NCBI GenBank assembly: GCA_001931875.2
Contig: MSJH02000159.1
Coordinates: 1 to 28,894, forward strand
Source of the DNA: Byssochlamys sp. IMV 00236
Lineage: Eukaryota > Ascomycota > Eurotiomycetes > Eurotiales > Thermoascaceae
Reading direction: 5' to 3'
Length of the DNA: 28,894 bases
Part shown: in pieces, positions 1 through 9,723 of the stretch
How the letters are laid out: every line of letters begins with the position of its first letter
Position numbering within the stretch: the first letter of the stretch is position 1
Position numbers and translations under genes: made by a program
Notes under the pieces: model-generated
What the model was told of the DNA's origin: nothing
Databases searched by the model: none
What the model saw: only the letters and a program-made list of their open reading frames with translations

Positions 1-732
1 CTGCTATTGATGACAGTGCATCATGGATTTATCCCACAAAGTCCAAGCCCAACAGATGCCATGGAAGAAGGATCACAAAGTGAATATGATCGTCTATTGG
101 ATACGTTGAATCTTCCCAGTTTTGAAACCATTTTCAACTTTACAAATACTGATCACGAACTACTCAATTACTGGTGCCAAGACTTTTTGGACAGGAATGG
201 AACACATATATCACTGAACTTGCCCATTAAGTATCGTTTAACAACATTACCTTATCGTCTGGATGTTTTGCTTGATGAAAGTTCGAAACGTATCTGTCGT
301 AAATGTAACTCTGTTCCTGAACATTCGGCTATTTGTTTGATTTGTGGTACGTTTGTATGTGCTCGTCGATTCTGTTGTACGGAAGGAACTAAAGGCGAAT
401 GCAACGTCCATATGAAAAGGTAACGAGAACAATGAATAATGATATGTAGTTACTCATCTATATTTAGCTGTGGTGGTGAAATTGGAATATACATGATGAT
501 CAAAGACTGTTTCTTATTATTATTACATGATAATGGAGGTAGTATTATGAATGCACCCTATCTCGATAGTCATGGAGAGGCCGACATATTCTTTAAGCGA
601 GGTGCACCACAGTATCTCAATATGAAAAGATATGAACAGATTAGACAAATGTGGTTAACACATTCTATACCTTCATTCATCAGAAGAAGGATGGAAGCAT
701 CACAAACGACAACAGCTTGGGAAGCATTTTAA
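1..732 (+). CDS. UBR1-type E3 ubiquitin ligase (N-recognin), C-terminal part; 5' end outside window
   Basis: Two exons, 1-419 and 468-732, joined over a 48-nt GT-AG intron (420-467). The frame is open from base 1, so the start lies upstream. Splicing gives HMKSCGGEIG across the junction, which restores the cysteine/glycine spacing of the UBR1 C-terminal (UBLC) zinc-binding domain. Visible features are RICRKCNSV, CLICG, the RRFCC cluster, an N-V-H zinc ligand, then CGGEIGIYMMIKDC and a tail ending IRRRMEA plus a short extension. In this family the region packs on the RING part of the ligase that recognises N-degrons and drives proteasomal turnover. An AATAAA lies at 756-761, just past the stop. 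The downstream DUF1764 gene converges, with stop codons 42 nt apart. Family assignment is strong; UBR1 versus a paralogue such as UBR2 cannot be told from the tail. Confidence 0.9.
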
Positions 733-774
733 ATTCATTCTTTGTACAGTGAAACAATAAAATACAGTCAAATC

Positions 775-1353
775 TTAAAAGCCTTTAAAGACATATTAGT
801 GTATGTTGTAGTATAGTATAATATACTTACAGCATTGGCAATCAAATGGGCATTCTGGTGTATCTTTTCCTAAGCCAATATTCAAGTCTTTAATGTCATA
901 GAGAGGGTATCCTTCCTCGGTCGTACGTGCTAATACAAAAATAATTAATAAACTTGTAAAGTATGCATGCAAGTCTTTATTACTTGGTTTCTTCAAGCCT
1001 CTTGAATCCCCAAAATCATCATCCGATGGTGGAACCACTGGCTTCTTTTGTGTCTTTTTCTCACTTTTTACAGCTGCCAATTCTGCAAATACAACTTCCT
1101 CTACTTTCTTGCTATCCTGTTCTTCTTCTTCTGTCTTTGTTTCTTTGGTTATTTTTTTAGGTCTAGACAAAGTATCACTATCTGCCTTTCTTTTCTTTGT
1201 AGCTTGCTCTGTTGTGGTAGAAGAAGTTGTGGAAGCGATCTTTTTTGTATTAAAGATATCGTCAATTTCAGAGGTGTCAAGGACCTTGTTTTTCTTTTCT
1301 GGTTTTGTGCTCTCCTTTGCTTCGTTCTTGCCTTTTTTTGTGTTCTTTGCCAT
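775..1353 (-). CDS. DUF1764 family protein (small basic nuclear-type protein)
   Basis: Three exons on the minus strand: 1353-984, 929-831 and 782-775, with introns of 54 and 48 nt; 158 codons plus stop. I chose the ATG at 1353 because it opens the Lys-rich conserved N-terminus (MAKNTKKGKNEAK); an in-frame ATG at 1512 would add a Phe-rich leader encoded by a homopolymer tract. The body is Lys/Glu/Ser-rich and probably disordered. The C-terminus carries the family block TTEEGYPLYDIKDLNIG, then TPECPFDCQCC. The last intron (donor gtaagta, branch ctaat, acceptor ttaaag) joins to an 8-nt coding tip that adds Phe and stop, giving the family-typical end CPFDCxCCF. Function is not known for the family. 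Read through without the last splice, the protein would carry an unrelated tail. The call rests on my recollection of the DUF1764 C-terminal motif. Confidence 0.8.
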
Positions 1354-1590
1354 TTCTACCTTTTTTTTAAAAAAAGAAAAAAAAAAAAAAAAATAGAAAT
1401 GAAGAACATTTTGACAGCATAAGTGAAGTAGACTGTGGCTTTTATTTGGGGCAAACACATTATTGGCTGATACGCCACTGAGCATTTTTAGGTAAGAGAA
1501 TAATGCACTCACAGGAAATTAAGTTGTTCATCCTATTCATTATAAATCGACCTTTTGTTTGTGATAAAAAGAAAGTTTGACATGTCTATT

Positions 1591-1904
1591 TTAATGATAA
1601 TATATATTCCCATTGGTCATTAAGACCTTCTTCAAATCATCTACATTATTAATAACGGCCCTTTTATCCTCGATGAGTTTTTCAAGAGAACCATCAACGA
1701 TCATCAAAGGACCTAAAGCTTCCCTGCCCAAAAACAGCTCCATATCATAACACTCCCATGGCCCCATTTTGCCGCGAGCTTAACATGACGAAACTCGTAC
1801 CTTTCGCCGGTTTTACGAATAACTCTGGCCACACTGTCATAGCGCTCTACCGTAAAACCTGATTCATTCAACCAAACCACGCTTTCCCACTGTTCTTGAG
1901 CCCA
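1591..1904 (-). pseudogene. Tc1/mariner-like transposase fragment, catalytic region, decayed
   Basis: Read on the minus strand this gives WAQEQWESVVWLNESGF, then RVIRKTGERYEFRHVKL and GSVMIWSCFWAGKL followed by a stop. A one-base shift near 1730 recovers EALGPLMIVDGSLEKLI and runs on to a stop at 1591-1593. The order matches the first catalytic block and following strand of Tc1-like DDE transposases, where WSDES would be expected. Here the first catalytic Asp position reads Asn (WLNES), and the central part with the second catalytic residue is missing. With the frameshift, this is a dead fragment. It may come from the same family as the N-terminal fragment at 9990-10424, but the two do not overlap, so this cannot be tested here. 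Confidence 0.75.
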
Positions 1905-1918
1905 GTTTTATTCTATTG

Positions 1919-1955
<37 letters not shown>
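1919..1955 (+). repeat. Homopolymer run of 37 A
   Basis: An uninterrupted A run (T on the minus strand) lies exactly between two oppositely oriented transposase fragments. It may be a poly(A) relic or an expanded homopolymer; its exact length is uncertain because such runs assemble poorly. Confidence 0.9.
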
Positions 1956-1956
<1 letters not shown>

Positions 1957-1959
1957 AGC

Positions 1960-2133
1960 CTGAAAAAGATTGAAGAACGGTACGAATGGGTTCGTAAATG
2001 GGAAGATACAGACATGAACCTCCTGACGAACTGCGTGTTTCTCGATGAATCTGCTTTTGATATAAATATGGAACGATCAAGAGCGTGGTCGAAAACAAGT
2101 ATTCGTGCCGTCGTTACCGTGGGTTTTAATTGA
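1960..2133 (+). pseudogene. Tc1/mariner-like transposase fragment (DDE_3 type), second family
   Basis: A 57-codon open stretch reads LKKIEERYEWVRKW, then NCVFLDESAFDINMERS, RAWSKTSIRAVVTV and a stop at 2131. CVFLDE-SAF is the first catalytic Asp block of DDE_3-type Tc1-like transposases, and the Asp is kept. Nothing upstream of the A run continues it, and no second catalytic Asp follows, so it is truncated at both ends. The sequence differs from the neighbour at 1591-1904, so two families meet here. Its style fits the N-terminal helix-turn-helix fragment at 6983-7370. Confidence 0.7.
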
Positions 2134-4225
2134 GCTTTTGCTTATTACCAGTGGTAAGGTTCGTAGTGTGTAGTCAGTCATCTACAAATGTGTTCTTGTC
2201 TGGGCTTTCTCTGACTTAGTGTTTGCTTGTGTCTGTTGCTGTTGCTGTCTTTCGTTTCCCGGTGCTGATGGTGCCAATGGTAAAGGATGGGAATAGTGCC
2301 CCATCTGGTCTTAGTATTGTACACCATGCTTAGGGAGCCTGGAGCCTCTTTAACACGAACTCCTACCTTGTACGGATATTGTCCCAGCTATTACAATAAT
2401 CTAACCTTCAAATTCAGTGGATATTCACACTACTTTCTTCACATTCATAATTCTCATAACATACTACACCGCACCCCGTCCTCTATACTCCCTTTTTCTT
2501 TGTTTCTTTTCACAATAGATAAAAAAGTATCTTGTTGCCATCTCGATTGCCATTCTTCTTAGATGCTTTGAACCAATATGTATATGACATCCCCACTTTA
2601 CTCGTCTCCATGAATCTACTTTCTTTTATTATTTCTCTTCACCCTGTAGTGTGTAAAAAGAAGCCTTGTGATGGAAAAGGCTTATGTAAGTATCTCCTTA
2701 ACCTTTTTTTATTAGATGCATTGGAATTATGGTCAAATATATTCTTGCAAACATGAAAACACGTTTATATCTGCTTCTTTTCACATGTGACTAAGATATA
2801 TGCTTATTTTGGATCAACATATAATGATGCTACCAAGTATTACATAGGCTGAACTGTACTCGTTCACATTGTGTTCCTTATGTGAGCAAACAAATGACTC
2901 TGAATGCCTTTTACATAATTGAATTCCTTTAAAAGAGTATGTACTCACGTTCATCGATGCTTCTTATGCAGTTATTCCCTCTCTTTTATCAGGTTATTGT
3001 TAGATAATTTAGTCAATCGAAGCATTCATATACAATGCCAAGTATTAAATACTTTATAAATCCAATTGAAGATATCGCATGTTTCTGTATATATAACATT
3101 TCTTCTTCTTGCTATTATGCGCAGCTATTTGTGATCAATGGTCTATTGCTTATGACCTGACTACCATCTTTGTGGCTCCGTTTTAAACAGTCCCTAAAAA
3201 GGATCGTCGTGAAAAAAAGAGATAGATTAACTGATACATTGTATCAAACAAAGGTTACCTAAAAAAGGAACAAATCATTGCATTTATTTATATCAGAGTT
3301 AGTGTTCTCCTCAATGTCGCTTTCATTTTTAGTGTGTTTCTCAAGCCCTCCTATTATTATCCGATCAGGCTGATTGCCTGTTTTCGGGCGCTCAAATGAC
3401 GGTAACCCCATATTTTGTTGTGCTGCACTTAAATTAATGATCTACAAATATATTCCTTTTCTGGATCTACCCCTTTTAATGCCATCCTTGTTCGATTTTA
3501 TATGGTATAGTATTTATTTCTTCAGCAATTGATATATATAATATGCAATGAGAATAAAAAACAAACAAACGGTTACCCACGTCATGCAATGTGATAAACT
3601 GTTTGGAGAAAGCATTCGGAATGTAAACAGTCAAATATTCGAGTATGATCAAGCATCCTTTTCATCTGTTTGAAACAAAGCCAATCTTTACTAATAAGAT
3701 GTATAAATGATTATCCTTTTTTCTTTAATTTTCTTCAACATGCTGTTGTTTTGCTCATAAATAAAAGACAAATGAGGCTAACTGATTGTTATTAGCGTAC
3801 ATTCCATGAATAATAAAGTAAGCCACATTGTGTATTACTGTGAAAAAAGAGTGCTAAACTCATGAAAAAAGAAATGAATGTAGAGCCTCTAATCAGCCAC
3901 TGAATAAAAAGGGGACTCCATTCAATATAGATTACCAAGTACATTGTTGATAAACAAAGACTGTTTTTCTTATCTTTAGAATAAAATAGAATGCTCAATA
4001 AGATCATAAACTGGGACTATGCGCACCTCAGCAAACAAAGGTTACAAAGGGCAACTTTTAATAAAGGATAATTTGTGCGACGCACAACATATCTACAATT
4101 GGCTGGTAAATTTAGGTCTTTCTTTAGATAAAAATAACCATTGTAGACTCAAGCTGTACTTTTCTACCCTTTTGTTCTCTTTTTCTTCTTTTTTATTTAT
4201 TTTGTAAACAAATATCAGTCTTTCC
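2134..4225. other. Intergenic stretch, about 2.1 kb, no supported gene
   Basis: AT-rich sequence with only short open frames lacking recognisable motifs. A GT-AG intron-like segment (gtaagtatctcc to tttattag, about 2684-2716) follows a Cys/Lys-rich coding-like stretch (VCKKKPCDGKGLC), but I could not build a convincing gene around it. A T/C-rich tract at about 4160-4203 is probably part of the promoter of the next gene. Confidence 0.5.
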
Positions 4226-4882
4226 ATGTCTTCTCAGCCTATCAAAGCATATTCAAAGCTAAAAATCGATAAACCAAAGCCATCCTTTCTATCCTGGATC
4301 TTTCATCACAACACAGATAATGAGGATAGTAATAAACTAGAGACTGAGGATTATGAAGAGGAGACTAAAGAGAGAAAACATAGACCATTCATATCTGTAC
4401 TTCCAGAGCATACAGATACGCAACTATCGCTATCACCTTCATCTGTGTCTTTTCAAGAGTGCTCTTTCGAATCAAGGATACCCCAGTACTCAGCATCGCA
4501 CAATGGCTCATCATCTGAAATCAAAATACCTTCCCGTCACCAAAGTCGCTACTACTCTCAGATTTATGGCAATAGTCCTCTTCCAAGTGCCGATGCAATC
4601 AATAAAACAATTCAAACGGATTATAAAAGACGATCATGCTCTGCTCGTCTTTCTCCTAATATAGATGTCAATGGATCTTCCTTGACCAGATCTGCAAGCT
4701 GGCAACCTTCTTCACAAAATCAGAGCGGCAATAATGATCCAAAGCATGTGCTGTATAGCATACCAGATAGAAGAACAAGTCGTAATTATTCACAAGATCC
4801 TAATATTCAAGCTAAACTAAACGAAATGCTCAATAACGAAAGAACGCAGCTAATATCACAAATCATTCAGCATCGTAAATAA
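4226..4882 (+). CDS. Hypothetical Ser-rich, largely disordered protein
   Basis: A single uninterrupted frame of 218 codons starting at the first ATG after a T-rich leader (tctttccATG). I do not recognise a family. The composition is Ser, Asn, Gln and charged residues with little hydrophobic content. There is a basic N-terminus (KAYSKLKIDKPKPSFL), an acidic patch around residues 30-50 (EDYEEETKERKH), several RxxS motifs (RRSCSARLS, TRSASWQPSS) of the kind used by basophilic kinases, and a predicted helical C-terminus (KLNEMLNNERTQLISQIIQ). No signal peptide or membrane segment is seen. It precedes UTP15 on the same strand, 162 bp away. It is probably a regulatory or scaffold protein, but that is inference from composition only. 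Confidence 0.6.
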   Translation: MSSQPIKAYSKLKIDKPKPSFLSWIFHHNTDNEDSNKLETEDYEEETKERKHRPFISVLPEHTDTQLSLSPSSVSFQECSFESRIPQYSASHNGSSSEIKIPSRHQSRYYSQIYGNSPLPSADAINKTIQTDYKRRSCSARLSPNIDVNGSSLTRSASWQPSSQNQSGNNDPKHVLYSIPDRRTSRNYSQDPNIQAKLNEMLNNERTQLISQIIQHRK

Positions 4883-5044
4883 CGCATGAATGTAATCCCC
4901 CCTTTTTTTCTTTTTGAAAATAAACATGGTTCCTGTGGCGTTCTTTACTCGTGACTCGTTTTCTTTAAATTCATTTGAAAGCTTCCCTTACAGAGCTTTT
5001 TTTATAATAGCGCATTTTTTTTACCTGTAATAGACTAGAATCAG

Positions 5045-6713
5045 ATGGATTACAAAAAGACAACCATAAAGAAACAACCAAAAATACAAACGTCAAAAAA
5101 GACGGCAGAAGCAAGATATTGGAAACGTTTCAAGGTAAACCTTTTTTGTGTATAATTTGAATATATATTGACTTTTTACAACCAGTCGCCTATTGTCATT
5201 AAAGAGTATGCAAGCGTCACCTCCATCAACTTTTCACCCGTCTCACCATACGACTTTGCAGTAACTTCTTCAACGCGTGTTCAAGTGTATTCTTCAAAAA
5301 CGCATCAACCTAAAAAGACCATATCTCGCTTTAAAGATATTGCTTACTCTGGAAGTTTTCGTCAAGATGGTAAATTGATCGTCGCTGGTGATGCCACAGG
5401 TCTGATTCAAATGTTTGATGTTGGATCTAGAGCTATATTGAGATCCTTTAAAGGACATGAAATGTAATTACTTGTTTTTTTGTTTAATTCTGTTCTTGCT
5501 AATATTCATTTAGGCCAACACAAGTCACTCACTTTACGATCAACAAAGCAAATATTCTATCTGCCTCTGATGACAAAACAGTGCGTATATGGGATATTCC
5601 AACAGGAGACCACATCAACATATTTGATGAACATGAAGATTATGTTCGAGCAGGCGTGGTTAGTCAGGAAAACCCGAATTTGGTAATCAGTGGATCTTAC
5701 GATCAGACAGTAAAATTGTGGGATATGAGACAACCTGAGAGTGTGATGACGATGAACCATGGAGCACCTGTAGAATCACTCTTGATGTATCCTAATGGAG
5801 GTGCTGTCATCTCATCTGGTGGACCCACTGTCAAAGTGTGGGACTTGCTCAGTGGTGGGCGATGCATGCACACTCTGTCCAATTTCCAAAAGACAGTGAC
5901 AAGCATGTGCTTTGATGGTGCTGCTTCAAGATTAGTGACAGGTTCATTAGATCATCATGTAAAAATCTTTGACGTGCAAGATTATAAAGTCGTTCACAGT
6001 GTGAAATATCCTGCGCCCATCTTGAGCGTTGGTCTTTCACCTGATGATACCCATCTGGCGGCTGGTATGGCTAACGGGCTATTATCTATTCGTCAAAGAC
6101 AGATCAAGGCATCAGAAAAGGCACTCAAAAAGCAACATCAAGATTATATTAAAGGTGGAACGTACAAGTACTTTATGCGTGGACAATCCAATGCACCTGC
6201 AAATGATGATTTTGTGGTGGAAAGTACAAAGAGACAAAAGTTGAGAAAATATGACCAGTTTATCAAAGCGTTCCAGTACGCTAATGCGCTAGATGAAGTG
6301 CTGAAAACAAACTTCAATTCACCACCTGTTGTAGCTGCTGTGTTGCAAGAATTGATTCATCGTGATGGTCTTAAGGCAGCAATTACAGGTCGTGATGATG
6401 TCTCACTGGAACCACTTATGCGTTTCTTGATTAGAAATATACATCATCCTAGATATACTAATTTATTAGTAGATGTATCAGAAGCTGTTATTGGTAAATA
6501 TAGCACAACCAAGATTAATACCATGTTACTCATTTTGCATATATAGATTGTTATACTCGTGTCTTTGGACAATCACCACTCATCGATGACCTTTTATCTC
6601 GTTTGACAGTAAAGGTGAAGCAAGAGATTCAATTACAAAAGGACTTGATTGAAACAATGGCCGCTTTAGACATGCTGTTTACTAAATCTGGTTCTGCCAC
6701 TATTGTTAAATAA
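5045..6713 (+). CDS. UTP15: UTP15, U3 snoRNA-associated WD40 protein of the small-subunit processome
   Basis: Four exons: 5045-5134, 5186-5463, 5514-6493 and 6547-6713, with introns of 51, 50 and 53 nt; total 504 residues, close to the 513-518 usual in the family. All splice phases agree. The N-terminus (DYKKTTIKKQPK, EARYWKRFK, SPIVIKEYASVT, FSPVSPYDFAVTSSTRVQVY) is characteristic of UTP15. WD40 repeats follow (SASDDKTVRIWD, SGSYDQTVKLWDMR, VTGSLDHHVKIFD). From about residue 355 comes the UTP15 C-terminal domain (KLRKYDQFIKAFQYANALDE, then PPVVAAVLQELIHRDGL). Exon 4 supplies the helical tail CYTRVFGQSPLIDDLL. The family acts in the nucleolus in the t-UTP subcomplex needed for pre-18S rRNA transcription and processing. 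Without the last splice the frame would stop at 6546. Confidence 0.95.
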
Positions 6714-6982
6714 AGCATTTATTTCGTGTACATTAAACAACATGATACAATCATTCCAACAAGCAATGTCGCTGATCAATCAAAATCGATGTCATTAGCC
6801 AATCAAAATCATTTTTGCATTTTCAGGAATGGAAGTCGTATTTTTAGAAACCGTGTCGCTTGCATTTGAAAATGATTTCGTGCCACAATGATTTCTTTGC
6901 AATCGAAAAAATATAAAATGTAGACCTTTTCTCTTCTGGGTGTAACTTCTTATTCTTCAATTCTTTAACATTTAACATTCGA

Positions 6983-7370
6983 CATGAGTACAATATTTTT
7001 GACGATGGACATGAAAATGCCGTTGATGAGAATGGCGGCCCTGAGCCCACAGAGTATATTGTTGAGGCGATTGCGACACATAGTGAATACTTGAACAGCA
7101 CGACCTCCAGTGAATCTTAATACGCTTGCCCAATGCTGATAGAAAAGCCAAAAGAGGATGATATTCGTATGAAAGAGGCAAATGTAAAACGTGGATATGT
7201 GCGCTATACCGTCCAGGACAAAGTTAGTTTTTTCGATCTGAAGATTGAAAAGTGTATAAGTGCATCAGCTGCAGCAAAGCAATTAAGTATATACGTTCGA
7301 ACGACGTAGAGATGGATGAAGCAGTATAGTATAATAGGATCCCCGAACCTTGGAATTAGACACTCTAACA
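6983..7370 (+). pseudogene. Tc1-like transposase N-terminal (helix-turn-helix) fragment with nonsense codons
   Basis: One frame reads HEYNIFDDGHENAVDENGG, then PTEYIVEAIATHSEYLN, a TAA at 7118-7120, MKEANVKRGYVRYTVQDKV, FFDLKIEKCISASAAAKQL, SIYVRTT, a TAG at 7307-7309, then RWMKQYS. The second half is a Tc1-type N-terminal helix-turn-helix (DKVxFFDLKxEKCxSAxAAAKQL). The TAG falls where Gln fits the context (RT-Q-RWMKQY). No catalytic domain follows. It is a decayed 5' part of a transposase, possibly of the family whose catalytic block lies at 1960-2133. Confidence 0.65.
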
Positions 7371-7467
7371 GGTGATAGTTTTGAGCTGCTATCTTTCTTC
7401 TCTTTAGCATTTCCCTCTGATGTTTTGCTACTTATAGAAGTATTTTGGAGAGAGTCTTGATAGCTAC

Positions 7468-8140
7468 TTAAATGAATTTCTTAACGTCGGGTTCTGCTAC
7501 CCTCTTGCTTATTTCTGGCTGTTTCCAATAGTGCCATTCCAAACCGACAGTGTTGTATAAGTCATTCTGGGCCGTTTCATCTGGTACGCTATAAATAAAC
7601 ATCTTGTAGTCATATAAAAAAGACAAAATAAGAAACAGGAGTGTGTCCAAAATAGAACTATTTTAAAATCTAAGAGATAAATTAAACAAATATTTTCTAC
7701 TTACAGCCAAAGAAATGACAGCAGCCAAATATTCAGCGATCCCAGCACCATTGTTATCTGATAGAGGGACATATATTTCTTTAAGGCAAACATGGATTAT
7801 AATTCCATTTACAAGCTTAGTACCCATTATTCGCAGATTTAGCTTGTTGAAATGGCATGACAAAGCGCATAAATGCTGGGTGCATTCTTCGTAAGAAAGG
7901 AGACTAGATCAATGGCGGTTTCTCTTAAATAGTCAGCTTTATGTTTGCCTTTGTTCGATATTTTGATAGTAGGCTTGTCCTCACAGAAAAACACATCTTG
8001 AATCCCAGTTGGGTTCGTAAATATGAAGTCCAAACGAATATCCTTTTCATTTACATCTACTAAACCATTCGCTTTCAATGCCTTAATAGTTTGTGAATGG
8101 CATTCTGATATGTAAAACTTGAGTTTAATAAGAGTGTCAT
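7468..8140 (-). pseudogene. Fragment of unknown protein family with a possible PD-(D/E)XK-like core
   Basis: Minus-strand reading: FYISECHSQTIKALKANG, then VNEKDIRLDFIFTNP, QDVFFCEDKPTIKISNKGK, HKADYLRETAIDLVSFL. A frameshift near 7860 leads into SCHFNKLNLRIMGTKLV, HVCLKEIYVPLSDNN and AEYLAAVISLA. A probable intron (gtaagtag at the donor, ctacaag at the acceptor) then leads to YSVPDETAQNDLYNTVGLEW, ending at 7468. The Asp in RLDFIF and the E-D-K in FFCEDKP sit on two adjacent hydrophobic strands, as in PD-(D/E)XK nuclease folds. This is a motif-level inference only. The upstream part is not contiguous: a plus-strand recombinase element begins here. Other fragments that may belong to the same gene lie at 9724-10003. 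Confidence 0.5.
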
Positions 8141-9386
8141 TGAAAAAACAGGTAATACGTTCTTACCTTTTTGTTTTATACCCACAAAACGGAACCCCTA
8201 GTATTCAACTTGAAGAAGAATTTCTCAGTAACCGCATGGAGATTGTCAAGCGCTGGCAGGAAAAGGCAGAATTGAGTCAGTCTACGGCTCAATACTTGAC
8301 CCAATCCACTAGAAAGTCAACATCGGACAATTACAACAGACACTGGAAGAACTGGGTGGCATGGTACTTATCCTGAACCCCAAAGAAGGACCCACTCCAC
8401 TACGATCCACCCTTAGTGGTGGAGTATCTAGTGTCGCTAAGCTCTCTTTCATTACAATACTTGAATGTAGTCCGCTCGGCGACCACCTCGGTATACCGAG
8501 CCTTACATGCTCAAGAGCCGAGCTTGGGCAACCATGCCTTGATTCAGCAATTTTTCAAGGCTAGGAAGAGAACAAGAAGCAAGTTACCAAACAGAAATCA
8601 GGAGATCTTTGATATCGATCCCATATTGGTTCTAGTGGAAAACTGGGGTGCTACTAAGGACTTGCCCTTAGACAAACTACAGAAGAAGACGCTAGTACTT
8701 TTGACAATTGCAGCCATGTGGCGGCCGAGGTCTGATTTGGGGAATCTTCAACATCGAGATGTCACCTTCGTAGAATTCGAGGGCGAAATAATCGGTGCCA
8801 CATTGATTGACGTCAACCAAAAGAAATCCAACCAAAAGCAAGTAAGATTGGAATAACGATGAACGAGAATCTCTGCCCTGTACGAGCTCTGCATGCTTTC
8901 ATCCAGCGGACGTCCCACATACGCCATGATTTAGAAGACGATCACATTCTCTTTTTGGCTCACATTGCACACGACAAGTACGGAGCACGTTTAATTAAAC
9001 CCAAGACTGTTAGCGTATGGTTGGAAGAAATTATGAAGATGGCAGGAATAGGCCCAACACGATTCAAGGCACATTCTTTCCGTTCCGCGCCCAGCACCAA
9101 AGCAGCTATGGCTGGTGTTCCTATTGAAAATATCAAATTGCATGCTAACTGGAGTTTAAACAACTCAACCTTCGAAGACTACTATTACAGACCAGGAGAT
9201 CAACACACCAGGGGCGCTATGATTGTGGACACAGTCTTCGGAAACGTTACCAAGAAGATAACCACATCAGAAGTCGGATTGGAGGCAACGGCAATTGTGG
9301 AAGGTACGACCCACAATAGCAATGTTGCCGAAAAGACGACAGAGGATGTGGTAGCTACCCAGCCCTGGTATCGAAAGTTTTTCTAG
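8119..9386 (+). pseudogene. Tyrosine recombinase of a DIRS-like (or Crypton-like) element, two inactivating lesions
   Basis: Nearly continuous coding for a tyrosine recombinase. The likely start region is around MEIVKRWQEKAEL (ATG 8236), though the frame is open from 8119. The N-terminal core-binding part reads STSDNYNRHWKNWVAW and is interrupted by TGA at 8374-8376; the same frame then resumes as KDPLHYDPPLVVEYLVSLSS. Catalytic residues are visible: Arg in AAMWRPRSDLGNL, His-x-x-Arg in FKAHSFRSAPSTKAAMAG, Trp in HANWS, and the nucleophile Tyr in STFEDYYYRP. A one-base deletion near 8850 (after KQVRL) moves the rest to another frame, where MNENLCPVRALHAFIQR continues. The tail ends TQPWYRKFF. 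Only two lesions in about 390 codons suggest recent death. DIRS-like is favoured by a second overlapping frame at the 5' edge; a Crypton is the main alternative. Confidence 0.8.
9315..9347 (+). repeat. 33-bp inverted repeat, left arm (inside recombinase 3' coding end)
   Basis: This segment encodes NSNVAEKTTED in the recombinase tail. Its exact reverse complement occurs at 9519-9551. Identity is 33 of 33 and ends abruptly on both sides. Confidence 0.95.
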
Positions 9387-9518
9387 CTCCCGCCCAAGCT
9401 ACCATGGTTTCCTCATCCAAGGCGCATGCATAGAAAGATGTAAAGAGTATAGATTACAAGAATTATTTTTTTAGTTGTTTTTCTGAGAGTAAAGCGCGGC
9501 TAGAAAGCCTATAATCAT

Positions 9519-9551
9519 ATCCTCTGTCGTCTTTTCGGCAACATTGCTATT
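9519..9551 (-). repeat. 33-bp inverted repeat, right arm
   Basis: Exact reverse complement of 9315-9347, with 171 bp between the arms. Read on the minus strand it again encodes NSNVAEKTTED, continued as MIIGFLAALYSQKNN and a stop, so both copies are open in the same phase relative to the repeat. Confidence 0.95.
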
Positions 9552-9723
9552 TTTGAGTATTTGAAGGCACTTAAATGTAACCAAAACCATTCGAAACTAG
9601 AATGTGTGCTTATGGTATTTGTGGTCTCTATGTATTTTGTTATATTAAATGAATTTAAAGGCTTTCAAATATGAAATTACAGTGAATTGCGTTTGAAATT
9701 CAAGATTTTCAAAAACTAAAATC

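Noticed and set aside
963..1422. Long plus-strand open frames rich in Phe, Leu and Ser
   Set aside because: They are antisense shadows of the Lys/Glu-rich DUF1764 exon and its upstream homopolymer.
2532..2756. Cys/Lys-rich small open frame with an intron-like segment
   Set aside because: No signal peptide or stable gene model; splice-like words are common in this AT-rich DNA.
3253..3410. GGTTACC / GGTAACC inverted words about 150 bp apart, possible MITE
   Set aside because: Only 7 bases match, with no target duplication or extended terminal repeat.
4019..4207. 62-codon open frame before the orphan gene
   Set aside because: No recognisable motif; its end is the T-rich promoter tract.
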